DNA of 64,000 nt from Enterobacter_D sp963521185 (GTDB lineage Bacteria > Pseudomonadota > Gammaproteobacteria > Enterobacterales > Enterobacteriaceae). The position numbers were made by a program, and so were the translations under genes. The notes beneath the pieces were generated by a model. It saw only the letters and a program-made list of their open reading frames with translations. It did not search any database and was not told the origin of the DNA. The stretch lies in NCBI GenBank assembly GCA_963521185.1, contig CAUQTV010000003.1, forward strand, positions 310,001-374,000, read 5' to 3'. Below, in pieces: positions 32,618-41,342 of the stretch (positions are counted from its first letter, which is position 1; every line of letters starts with the position of its first letter).

Positions 32618-34138
32618 ATGCTTATAAATAAACCGAATATCGTTATTCTCATGGCCGATCAGTTAACGGCCAGCGCCTTAAGCACTTATGGTAATAAGGT
32701 TAGTCTGACACCGAATATCGATAAATTAGCCAGTGAAGGGGTGGTTTTTGAATCCGCCTATTGCAGCAGCCCGCTGTGCGCACCGTCGCGTGCGGCGCTA
32801 ATGACCGGGCAATTTATCTCGCGTAATTCGGTGTTCGATAACGCGGCGGAGTTTCACGCCGATTCGCCGACCTTTTGCCACTATTTGCGCGAGCAGGGCT
32901 ACCGCACCTGGCTCTCGGGAAAAATGCATTTTTGCGGCCCGGACCAGCTGCACGGTTTTGATGAGCGTCTGACGACCGACATCTACCCGGCTGATTTTGG
33001 CTGGACCCCGGACTGGCGTCAGCCGGATCGCCGCCTGGACTGGTTCCACAACATGAGTTCCGTGCTGGAGGCGGGGGAGTGCGTGCGTACCAACCAGCTC
33101 GATTTTGACGATGATGCGCTGTTTCAGGCCCGTCAGCGGCTTTACGACGCCGCGCGCAGGCCGGATGAGCAGCCGTTTGCGCTGCTGCTGTCGCTGACGC
33201 ACCCGCACGATCCTTTTGCCATTCCGAAGCGCTATCTCGACCGCTTTAAGGAAGAGGATATCGACATGCCGCAGACGCGCCGGGAAGAGGTGGCAGACGA
33301 TCCGCACTCCGCGCGTCTGCGCGCCATGTATCAGTTGGATGAGGCGCAGATCACCGACGATCACATCCGTCGCGCACGCCACGCCTATTACGGTGCGATG
33401 GCCTACGTCGATGACTGCTTCGGCGAGGTGGTGCGTACGCTCGAAGAGACCGGGCTTGCGGAAAACACCATTGTGATGGTGATTGCCGATCACGGCGAAA
33501 TGCTCGGCGAGCGCGATCTCTGGTACAAAATGACCTTTTTCGAAAACGCCGTGCGCATTCCGTTTATTGTGCACAACCCGAAACGCTTCGCCGCACACCG
33601 CGTGCAGGCTAACGTCTCGCTGGTGGATCTGCTGCCCACGCTGGTGGAGCTGGCGAGCGGCGAGGATCGCACAGCACAGGCGATTGCCCCCCTCGACGGC
33701 AGCAGCCTGGTGCCGCACCTCAAAGGCGAGCCGGGGCCGGACGAAGCGGTGAGCGAGTATCTGGCCGAAGGGGCGCTGGGACCGATGCTGATGATCCGTC
33801 GCGGCCCGTGGAAGTACATCCACTCCTTTAGCGAAGCGCCGCAGCTGTTCAACCTGCATGACGATCCCCATGAGCGCGTCAATCTGGCGGGGCGTGACAC
33901 GCACCGGTCACAGGTTGCCGCCTTCGCCGACGAAATCGCCACGCGTTGGGATCTCCCGGCGCTGCGTGAACAGGTACTCCAGAGCCAGCAAAAACGCCTG
34001 TTTTTGACCCGCATCGCCGGACGCGACGCGATACCGAAGTGGGATTATCAGCCGTTCCAGGCGGCATCCGAACGCTACATACGCAACCACCAGACGCTGG
34101 ATGAGCAAGAGGCTTTTGCCCGCTTTCCGCGTCCTTAA
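32618..34138 (+). CDS. betC: Choline-sulfatase
   Basis: A 506-residue type I sulfatase that hydrolyses choline-O-sulfate to choline and sulfate. The signature SSPLCAPSR places the catalytic cysteine at Cys54 (C-x-P-S-R), to be converted to formylglycine by a maturase not in this window. Metal ligand Asp14 is in LMADQLTA. The C-terminal end (YIRNHQTLDEQEAFARFPRP) is characteristic of BetC. No signal peptide, so it acts in the cytoplasm on substrate brought in by the linked importer. Confidence 0.93.
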   Translation: MLINKPNIVILMADQLTASALSTYGNKVSLTPNIDKLASEGVVFESAYCSSPLCAPSRAALMTGQFISRNSVFDNAAEFHADSPTFCHYLREQGYRTWLSGKMHFCGPDQLHGFDERLTTDIYPADFGWTPDWRQPDRRLDWFHNMSSVLEAGECVRTNQLDFDDDALFQARQRLYDAARRPDEQPFALLLSLTHPHDPFAIPKRYLDRFKEEDIDMPQTRREEVADDPHSARLRAMYQLDEAQITDDHIRRARHAYYGAMAYVDDCFGEVVRTLEETGLAENTIVMVIADHGEMLGERDLWYKMTFFENAVRIPFIVHNPKRFAAHRVQANVSLVDLLPTLVELASGEDRTAQAIAPLDGSSLVPHLKGEPGPDEAVSEYLAEGALGPMLMIRRGPWKYIHSFSEAPQLFNLHDDPHERVNLAGRDTHRSQVAAFADEIATRWDLPALREQVLQSQQKRLFLTRIAGRDAIPKWDYQPFQAASERYIRNHQTLDEQEAFARFPRP

Positions 34139-34177
34139 TCACAACCGAACCGACGTTTAACCGGCAGGAAAATAACG

Positions 34178-35125
34178 ATGAAAATGAAAAAATACCCCTC
34201 TCTCATTCTGCTGGCAGCGGCGGGCATGCTGCCGCTCACAAGCTTCGCCGCCGCTGATGCGAAATGTGAAACCATCACCCAGTCCGATCCGGGCTGGACG
34301 GATATCGCCGCCACTAACGCCCTCTCTGGCGTGGTGCTGAACGCGCTCGGCTATCAGCAAAAAGTGCAAAACCTGTCGGTGGCGCTGGCGTTTCAGGGAC
34401 TGAAAACCGGGCAGGTGGACGTGTTCCTCGGCAACTGGATGCCAGCGCAGGAGCCGGTTATCAGCAAATTCACCGCCGACGGTGCCATTAAAGTGACGGG
34501 TGCGAACCTGCCCGCCGCGCGCTTCACCCTCGCCGTACCGGACTACGTTGCCGCCGCCGGGGTGAAAGACTTTGCCGATTTGCAGAAATACGCCGACAAG
34601 TTCGGGCATAAAATTTACGGCATCGCCCCAGGCGCACCGGCAAACCAGAATCTGAAAAAGATGATCGATAAGCACGACTTTGCGCTGCAAAACTGGAGCC
34701 TGGTGGAGTCGAGCGAGAGCGGCATGCTGGCGCAGGTGACGCGCGCGGTCGAGCGCAAAGAGTGGATCGTCTTCCTCGGCTGGGAGCCGCATGCCATGAA
34801 CACCCGCTTCAAACTTGCTTATCTGAGCGGCGGTGACGCCTATTTCGGGGCCAACTACGGCAGCGCAACGGTGAACACCGTGACGCGCAAAGATTTTGCC
34901 ACCGACTGCCCGAACGCCAACCGCTTCTTCAGCCAGTTGAAGTTTGACGTTGCGCTGGAAAACGCCGTCATTACGCGGGTGCTGGAACAGCAGCAAACCC
35001 CGCATGACGCGGCGCGCGCTGAACTGGCGAAACGTCCGGAACTGCTGGACGCATGGCTGGCTGGCGTCACCACCCGCAGCGGCGAACCGGCAAAACCGGC
35101 GGTGCGCAAAGCGCTCGGCCTGTAG
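34178..35125 (+). CDS. choX: Choline ABC periplasmic binding protein
   Basis: A 315-residue ProX/ChoX-family protein with a signal peptide ending ...LTSFAAA. Aromatic ligand-box segments LGNWMPAQEP and LGWEPHAMN recall the aromatic cage that holds the quaternary ammonium group. It follows betC by 39 bases in the same direction, while its membrane and ATPase partners (choW, choV) lie on the other strand. Confidence 0.85.
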   Translation: MKMKKYPSLILLAAAGMLPLTSFAAADAKCETITQSDPGWTDIAATNALSGVVLNALGYQQKVQNLSVALAFQGLKTGQVDVFLGNWMPAQEPVISKFTADGAIKVTGANLPAARFTLAVPDYVAAAGVKDFADLQKYADKFGHKIYGIAPGAPANQNLKKMIDKHDFALQNWSLVESSESGMLAQVTRAVERKEWIVFLGWEPHAMNTRFKLAYLSGGDAYFGANYGSATVNTVTRKDFATDCPNANRFFSQLKFDVALENAVITRVLEQQQTPHDAARAELAKRPELLDAWLAGVTTRSGEPAKPAVRKALGL

Positions 35126-35294
35126 TCGGTTTACCGTCGTCACCGCCGCGCTGTCGGGCATTTCCCGGCAGCGCGGTACGTCCTGATTTGCCCCCAGTGT
35201 CAGCGCCGCATAACCCCCTCACATCCTGTGTTTTCGTTGCATTTCGTGACATTTGCTCATCGACGTTAGTAAATAGTCTTGATCGTGTAAACAT

Positions 35295-35314
35295 AATGCG
35301 TATAGTTCTCATTC
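35295..35314. promoter_or_regulatory. Candidate Fur box before yncE
   Basis: GAATGAGAACTATACGCATT on the minus strand is a moderate match to the Fur consensus. E. coli yncE is known to be Fur-regulated, which supports it. The 258-base region upstream of the gene holds nothing else recognisable. Confidence 0.5.
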
Positions 35315-35383
35315 TCTTTATTGTTATGGCGTTGACGCGCTACTTTCCTGACTCATCGCATTAATCGGCAAAGGATTTTCCAC

Positions 35384-36475
35384 ATGAATATGAAGACATC
35401 TGCACTGGCCATGCTCGTGGCTGTCGCGCTGAGCGGGTGCGCCGCTCAACACTCCACCCCTGCAAAACCCGCCGCAGACGCGGCAACCGCGCAGACCACT
35501 GCTAACCCGGAGAGCAACATGGTGAAGCGTGAACTGGCGCAGGGCGTGTATGAACTGGCGTTAAGCCCGACGGGTGATGCCCTGTACGTGGCAAGTGCAG
35601 AAGGTTTCAAAGATGTGCAGGGCGGCATGATCTACAAGCTGGATCCGATCACGCTGAAAACGCTGGGCGCAACGCATACCGATCTGAAAAACTTCGGTAT
35701 GGAGATCGCCGCCGACGGTAAAACCGTGTATGCCACTAACTCGCTGGACGCGGGTATCAGCGCGATTAACACCGCAGATGGCAAAGTGATTTCCCGTGCC
35801 ATGTTCCCGGAGCGTAACGACGAAGGCTTCCCGTACGGTGCGCGTCAGGTGCTGCTGCACAACGGCCTGCTTTACATTGGCGCGGTGGCCGATCCGGCGC
35901 TGATCTGGGTTGTCGATGCGAAAACCATGAAGCTGAAAACGCGCATCAAAAACACCGGTAAATGGATGACCGGCCTGCACTATTCTGAGCAGACCCAGCG
36001 CATTTATGCCGCCAACGGTGGCGGTGAAATCCTTGTCATCAACCCGCGCACCAATAAAGTGGAAAAACGCTGGAAGCCGCTTGGCGAGAAAGAGGCGTTA
36101 CTGCTGAACATGGCAGAAGACAGCGCCACTGGCCGTCTGTTTGTCACCGACAACTCCAAAGCGAAAACCACGCTGGTGCTGGATATCAACACCGGGAAAG
36201 TGATCAAACAGCTCGACGTGGGCGACTCCCTGTCGGTGAAATTCAACGCCAAACGCAACGAGATTTACATCTCCCAGCGTGAGTCCGGCAAACTGCTGAG
36301 CCTCGACGGCACCACCTATGCGCAGAAACACGCCTGGAGCCTGCCGCCGAACCCGAACAGCCTGCTGCTCACGCCGGACGGCCAGACGCTCTACGTCACC
36401 GTCAAACAGGCCTTCAATAAAGATCACTCCACCAACGGACCGGACAGCGTAGTGCGTATCGATCTGACGAAGTAA
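35384..36475 (+). CDS. yncE: YncE-like beta-propeller lipoprotein
   Basis: A 363-residue WD/YVTN-type seven-bladed propeller like E. coli YncE. The N-terminus has a lipobox (VALSGCAAQ, Cys19), so it is probably lipid-anchored in the periplasm; E. coli YncE is a soluble periplasmic protein, a difference worth noting. YncE is induced by iron limitation and binds DNA in vitro; its role is unclear. It sits directly upstream of a TonB-dependent receptor, as E. coli yncE neighbours yncD. The promoter region carries a Fur-like site. Confidence 0.87.
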   Translation: MNMKTSALAMLVAVALSGCAAQHSTPAKPAADAATAQTTANPESNMVKRELAQGVYELALSPTGDALYVASAEGFKDVQGGMIYKLDPITLKTLGATHTDLKNFGMEIAADGKTVYATNSLDAGISAINTADGKVISRAMFPERNDEGFPYGARQVLLHNGLLYIGAVADPALIWVVDAKTMKLKTRIKNTGKWMTGLHYSEQTQRIYAANGGGEILVINPRTNKVEKRWKPLGEKEALLLNMAEDSATGRLFVTDNSKAKTTLVLDINTGKVIKQLDVGDSLSVKFNAKRNEIYISQRESGKLLSLDGTTYAQKHAWSLPPNPNSLLLTPDGQTLYVTVKQAFNKDHSTNGPDSVVRIDLTK

Positions 36476-36483
36476 TCCATACC

Positions 36484-36507
36484 GGCCCGGAAACGGGCCT
36501 TATTTTT
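36484..36507 (+). terminator. Intrinsic terminator or attenuator between yncE and the receptor
   Basis: GGCCCG (36484-36489), GAAA tetraloop, CGGGCC (36494-36499), then TTATTTTT. It lies 8 bases after the yncE stop. The receptor needs read-through or its own promoter in the remaining 25 bases. Confidence 0.85.
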
Positions 36508-36532
36508 CTGGCCCGACGTGGCCCCCTGACAC

Positions 36533-38737
36533 ATGAATATTACAATGAACACTGCAATTCCTTTGCGTAAGTCTTTGCTTGCGCTGGCACTGGGCGCCGT
36601 TTCACATTATGCAGCGGCTGACACTGCGCGTACTACCCAACAGGGCGCGGAAGAGACACTGGTTGTGCAGGCCTCAGGCGACGGCTTTAACGCCGGCGGC
36701 GATGAACTGGTGCCTGCCTACCTTGATGGACAAATTGCCCACGGTGGCCGACTCGGCATGCTGGGGGAACAAAAGGCCATGGACGTACCGTTTAACGTCA
36801 TCGGCTATACGGCGAAATCGGTGCAGGATCAGCAGGCGAAAACCATCGCCGACGTGGTCAGCAACGACGCGGGCGTGCAGGCGGTGCAGGGCTTTGGCAA
36901 CTTTGCCGAGACCTACCGCATTCGTGGCTTTAAGCTCGACGGCGACGACATGACGATGGGCGGCCTGCCGGGCATCGTGCCGCGTCAGGTGGTGGACACG
37001 CAGATGATCGAACGCGTCGAAGTGTTTAAAGGCGCGAACGGTCTGCTCAACGGCGCGGCGGGCAGCGGCGTGGGCGGCATGATCAACCTTGAACCTAAAC
37101 ACGCGGAAGACACACCGCTGACCCGCGTTGGCGTGGATTATTCCTCGCAGTCGCAGCTGGGCGGATCGCTCGATCTGGGACGTCGCTTCGGCGATAACAA
37201 CCAGTTCGGCACGCGCATTAACCTGCTGCACCGGGAAGGGGATGGCGCGGTGGATGACGATCACCGTCGCACCACCGCGGCCTCCATTGGCCTGGATTAT
37301 CGCGGCGAGCGCGTGCGCACCTCCCTTGATATGGGCTATCAGAAGAAAACCTTCCACGGCGGCAACATGGGGATCAAAGTCAGCAAGATTGACTTCATTC
37401 CCGATCTGCCGGACGCCAGCCATAACTACAGCCAGCAGTGGGCTTTCAGCGATATCGAAAACGAATTCGGTATGGCGCGTGCGGAACTGGATTTAACTGA
37501 CGCCTGGACCGCGTACACCGCGTTTGGCGCACAGCACTCCCACGAGAAAGGCCTCTACAGTACGGCGGAGGTGATTAACAGAGCGGGCGACGCCAGAATG
37601 GGCCGCCTGGACACCAACCGCATTATCGATGCCTTTAGCGGTATGGCCGGGGTGCGCGGTGATTTCGACACCGGCTTTGTCTCGCACAAGGTGAACCTGG
37701 GCTATTCCGCCGTCACCAAAAAAGACAACACCGCGTGGCGCTCCACGGCTGACGCTAACCGCCCGCTGTCGAATATTTATGACACGCCAACGGTGTCACG
37801 CCCGGACTACAACACCGTGGGCGGTGACTATCTCGATCCATTAACCACCAGCCGCAACCGCACGCAGGGCTGGCTGTTCAGCGACACGCTGGGCGTGCTG
37901 GATGATTCGGTGCTGCTGACCCTGGGCGCGCGTCACCAGAAAGTGGTTGTACGCAACTACAGCAACGCCACGGGCGCAGAGACGGTCACCGCACGCTATA
38001 CCGAAAGCCGCTGGATGCCGACCTACGGCATTGTGTACAAACCCTGGGAAACCCTCTCGCTGTACGCCAACCACACCGAAGCGCTCCAGCCGGGCAGCAA
38101 TGCGCCGAAAGACGCGGCCAACGCCTTTGAGTCGGTGGGCATCATGCACTCGAAGCAAAACGAAGTGGGCGTGAAGGTCGATTACGGTCGCGTGGGCGGT
38201 ACGCTGGCGCTGTTTGAAATCAAAAAGCCGTCTGCCATTATGGATAGCGTGAGCAAGCGTTACGCGCTCGATGGTGAGCAGCGTAACCGTGGCGTGGAGC
38301 TGAACCTGTTCGGCGAGCCGGTGATCGGCGTGCGCCTGAACGGCAGCGCCACCTGGCTCGATCCTGAGCTGACCAAAACCCAGGGCGGCACCAACGACGG
38401 CAATGACGCCATTGGCGTGTCATCATTCTATATGGCGCTGGGCGCGGAGTACGACATCAAACCGGTTGACGGCCTGACGGCGACCGCACGCGTAAACCAC
38501 ACCGGTTCCCAGTACGCCAACGCGGCAAACACCAAAAAACTCGACAGCTACACCACGCTGGATCTGGGCGTGCGCTACCGTATGCGCCTGAATCAGGATC
38601 AGAACGAGATGATCTGGCGCGTGGGCGTGGATAACGTCACTAACGAAAAATACTGGTCCGGGGTGGAAGATCTCGGCACCTACATTTTCGAAGGCGAACC
38701 GCGCACGCTGAAAGTGTCGATGAGCTACGACTTCTAA
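36533..38737 (+). CDS. TonB-dependent siderophore receptor
   Basis: An outer-membrane receptor of 734 residues. The signal peptide ends near ...HYAAA, the TonB box-like EETLVVQAS follows, then a plug domain (to about residue 185) and a 22-strand barrel ending in aromatic SYDF. The plug motifs IRGFKLDGDDMTMGG and VEVFKGANGLLNGAAG are of the FhuE/FoxA-type siderophore group. The exact siderophore is not evident. No good ribosome binding site is seen before the ATG, so coupling to yncE or a re-initiation start is possible. Confidence 0.9.
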   Translation: MNITMNTAIPLRKSLLALALGAVSHYAAADTARTTQQGAEETLVVQASGDGFNAGGDELVPAYLDGQIAHGGRLGMLGEQKAMDVPFNVIGYTAKSVQDQQAKTIADVVSNDAGVQAVQGFGNFAETYRIRGFKLDGDDMTMGGLPGIVPRQVVDTQMIERVEVFKGANGLLNGAAGSGVGGMINLEPKHAEDTPLTRVGVDYSSQSQLGGSLDLGRRFGDNNQFGTRINLLHREGDGAVDDDHRRTTAASIGLDYRGERVRTSLDMGYQKKTFHGGNMGIKVSKIDFIPDLPDASHNYSQQWAFSDIENEFGMARAELDLTDAWTAYTAFGAQHSHEKGLYSTAEVINRAGDARMGRLDTNRIIDAFSGMAGVRGDFDTGFVSHKVNLGYSAVTKKDNTAWRSTADANRPLSNIYDTPTVSRPDYNTVGGDYLDPLTTSRNRTQGWLFSDTLGVLDDSVLLTLGARHQKVVVRNYSNATGAETVTARYTESRWMPTYGIVYKPWETLSLYANHTEALQPGSNAPKDAANAFESVGIMHSKQNEVGVKVDYGRVGGTLALFEIKKPSAIMDSVSKRYALDGEQRNRGVELNLFGEPVIGVRLNGSATWLDPELTKTQGGTNDGNDAIGVSSFYMALGAEYDIKPVDGLTATARVNHTGSQYANAANTKKLDSYTTLDLGVRYRMRLNQDQNEMIWRVGVDNVTNEKYWSGVEDLGTYIFEGEPRTLKVSMSYDF

Positions 38738-38782
38738 TCCTCACTGACCCCCGGTGCAGTCTGACCGGGCGGCAACCTCTCA

Positions 38783-38816
38783 GGCCGGGAACGCGTTTGC
38801 GCTGCCCGGCCTTTTT
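38783..38816 (+). terminator. Intrinsic terminator after the receptor
   Basis: GGCCGGG (38783-38789) pairs with CCCGGCC (38805-38811), followed by TTTTT. It ends the yncE-receptor unit, 46 bases after the stop. Confidence 0.85.
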
Positions 38817-38923
38817 GCGCCTGAAAAAAGTTTGTCAATAAACGTCTGTTTTTGATTTAAAAATGAAGGGATTAAGGAGTTTTGTGTAAGAAAAAAGAAG
38901 ATTTCGTCAGTGCATACAAAATA

Positions 38924-38941
38924 CGAATAATTATCATTACC
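38924..38941. promoter_or_regulatory. Fur box before the FepA-like receptor
   Basis: The minus strand reads GGTAATGATAATTATTCG, a good match to GATAATGATAATCATTATC. It is 44 bases before the receptor start codon, overlapping the expected promoter. Confidence 0.8.
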
Positions 38942-38984
38942 ATGCAGGCTTCTCGAAAATGTCAAAAAAATGGAGAAGCGTGGC

Positions 38985-41174
38985 ATGAGTGTAAATAAGT
39001 TTTTCAAAAAAAGACCGTTAGCCCTGCTGCTGACGACGTTAATAAGCTGCCACGCCGTTGCGGCGAGCGAGAGTCGGCTTGATGACGGTGAGGAGATGGT
39101 GGTTCACGCCACCGCTGAGCAGGAGCTTAAGCAGCAGCCGGGCGTGTCGGTTATCACCGCAGAAGACATCAAAAAAGAGCCGCCGGTGAATGACCTGTCG
39201 GCCATCATCCGTAAGATGCCAGGGGTGAACCTCACCGGCAACAGCGCCACCGGCAGCCGTGGCAATAACCGTCAGATTGATATTCGCGGCATGGGGCCGG
39301 AGAACACGCTGATCATGATTGACGGTGTGCCGGTCAGTTCCCGTAACGCCGTGCGCTACAGCTGGCGCGGTGAGCGCGACACGCGCGGCGACAGCAACTG
39401 GGTACCGGCAGAGCTGGTCGAACGCATTGAAGTGATCCGTGGCCCGGCGGCGGCCCGCTATGGTTCCGGTGCCGCAGGCGGCGTGGTCAACATCATCACC
39501 AAACGCCCGACCAACGACTGGCACGGCGCGCTTTCCCTCTACACCAATCAGCCTGAAAACGAGAAAGAAGGGGCGACCAAACGCGCGAACTTCGATCTCA
39601 GCGGCCCGCTGGCGGGTGACGCCCTGACACTGCGCCTGTTTGGTAACATCAACAAAACCGACGCCGACGACGCCGACATTAACACCGCGCAAAACGGCTC
39701 ATACGCCGCCGGACGCGAAGGGGTGCGCAACAAAGATATTAACGCGCTGCTCTCCTGGAAAATCACCCCCACGCAGATCCTCGATTTTGCTTATGGCTAC
39801 AGCCGCCAGGGCAACATCTACGCGGGTGATACGCAGTACAGCAACAGTAACGCCAGCCCAAACGGCCTGGTGGATACGCTCTATGGCGAAGAAACGAACC
39901 GCATGTACCGCCAGACGTACGGCCTGACGCACAACGGCATCTGGGACTGGGGCCAGTCGAAAGTCGGCCTGTATTACGAAAAAACCAACAACACGCGCTT
40001 GCAGGAAGGCTCCACCGGACGCGTTGAAGGCATGATCAACAGCGACACCTTTGACACCAGTCGCCTGGAAAGCTGGCGCGGCACCGGGGAGATCAACCTG
40101 CCGGTCACGCTGTGGGTTGATCAAACCGTGACGCTCGGCAGCGAATGGGCGCGCGAAGCGTTAAACGATCCCGCCTCCATGCACGCCACCACCGCCGCCG
40201 ATGACAACATCAACGGCGTGTCGGGGGATGCGAGCGGGCGCAGCGGTAAAAACAGTGCCAATACCGCCGCCGCCTGGTTTGAAGACAACATTGAAGCGCG
40301 GCCTGGCACCTTTATTATTCCGGGCATTCGCCTTGATTATCACGATAAATTCGGCACCAACTGGAGCCCGTCCATGAACGCCTCGCAGGCGCTGGGCGAG
40401 TTCTTCAAGCTGAAAGCGGGGATTGCGCGCGCCTACAAAGCGCCGAACCTCTATCAGTCCAGCGAGGGCTACCTGCTAGCGACGCGCGGCAACGGCTGCC
40501 CGAACACCATCGCCAGCGGCAGTTGTTACCTGCTGGGCAATGAAGATCTGGACCCGGAAATCAGCGTCAATAAAGAGATCGGTCTGGAGTTCAGCAACGA
40601 CGGCTACGTTGCAGGCATTACCTGGTTCCGTAACGATTACAAAAATAAGATCGTTTCCGGTACCGATGTGCTGGGGGTAACCTCGAATAGTTACAACATA
40701 CTACAATGGGAGAACGGCGGTAAAGCGGTGGTAGAGGGGCTGGAGGGCAACCTGAGTATTCCGCTGGTGCGTGACGCCCTGACCTGGCGCACCAACGGCA
40801 CCTATATGATCCAGTCGAAAAACAAAGACACCGGCAACCCGCTGTCGGTGATCCCGGAATACACCGTCAACACCATGCTCGACTGGCAGGTGACGGATAA
40901 GCTCTCCACCAACGTCAACTGGACGATGTACGGTCGCCAGAAGCCGCGTGAATATGCCGAGATCCGTAACGAAACGGGATCGCTGTCCACCAAAGAGGTG
41001 GGGGCGTACTCCATCGTCGGCGTGGGCGCAAACTATCCGCTGACCAAAAGCCTGCGGGTAAACGGTGGGATCAGCAACCTGTTTGATAAGCGTCTCTACC
41101 GTGAAAACGAAGGGGCTTCGACCTATAATGAACCCGGTCGCGCGTACTATGCAGGCGTGACGATGTCGTTCTAA
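38985..41174 (+). CDS. fepA: FepA/PfeA-like ferric-enterobactin receptor
   Basis: A TonB-dependent receptor of 729 residues from the ATG at 38985 (GGAG 9 bases upstream; an ATG at 38970 is too close to the same Shine-Dalgarno). The signal peptide ends ...CHAVAAS, the TonB box is DGEEMVVHA, and plug motifs include RGNNRQIDIRGMGPENTLIMIDGVPVSS. C-terminus YYAGVTMSF is typical. Sequence is of the FepA/PfeA/IroN group for catecholate siderophores. The gene is not next to fes or entF here, so it may be a second receptor copy; the symbol is by similarity. Confidence 0.88.
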   Translation: MSVNKFFKKRPLALLLTTLISCHAVAASESRLDDGEEMVVHATAEQELKQQPGVSVITAEDIKKEPPVNDLSAIIRKMPGVNLTGNSATGSRGNNRQIDIRGMGPENTLIMIDGVPVSSRNAVRYSWRGERDTRGDSNWVPAELVERIEVIRGPAAARYGSGAAGGVVNIITKRPTNDWHGALSLYTNQPENEKEGATKRANFDLSGPLAGDALTLRLFGNINKTDADDADINTAQNGSYAAGREGVRNKDINALLSWKITPTQILDFAYGYSRQGNIYAGDTQYSNSNASPNGLVDTLYGEETNRMYRQTYGLTHNGIWDWGQSKVGLYYEKTNNTRLQEGSTGRVEGMINSDTFDTSRLESWRGTGEINLPVTLWVDQTVTLGSEWAREALNDPASMHATTAADDNINGVSGDASGRSGKNSANTAAAWFEDNIEARPGTFIIPGIRLDYHDKFGTNWSPSMNASQALGEFFKLKAGIARAYKAPNLYQSSEGYLLATRGNGCPNTIASGSCYLLGNEDLDPEISVNKEIGLEFSNDGYVAGITWFRNDYKNKIVSGTDVLGVTSNSYNILQWENGGKAVVEGLEGNLSIPLVRDALTWRTNGTYMIQSKNKDTGNPLSVIPEYTVNTMLDWQVTDKLSTNVNWTMYGRQKPREYAEIRNETGSLSTKEVGAYSIVGVGANYPLTKSLRVNGGISNLFDKRLYRENEGASTYNEPGRAYYAGVTMSF

Positions 41175-41198
41175 ACCCCGCTTATTAGACGCTGAAAT

Positions 41199-41229
41199 AA
41201 GGGCCGACGCCGTGCCGTTGGCCCTTTTT
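41199..41229 (+). terminator. Intrinsic terminator after the FepA-like gene
   Basis: AAGGGCC (41199-41205) pairs with GGCCCTT (41220-41226), followed by TTT, 25 bases after the stop. Confidence 0.85.
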
Positions 41230-41342
41230 GTGCCGTCAAATAGTGCTCACGGGCAACCTGTAACCGCACTTGTCAGATTGCTACTGGTGTCACGAAATGT
41301 TAAAAAGTGCCCCTTCAAAATAAAATAAAACAGGGGAAGGAC

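Noticed and set aside
32798..33904. 368-codon minus-strand frame opposite betC
   Set aside because: Antisense shadow of the sulfatase with no family motif.
35297..35365. 22-residue hydrophobic ORF (MRIVLILFIVMALTRYFPDS...) upstream of yncE
   Set aside because: No Shine-Dalgarno, and it overlaps the Fur-like site; probably chance.
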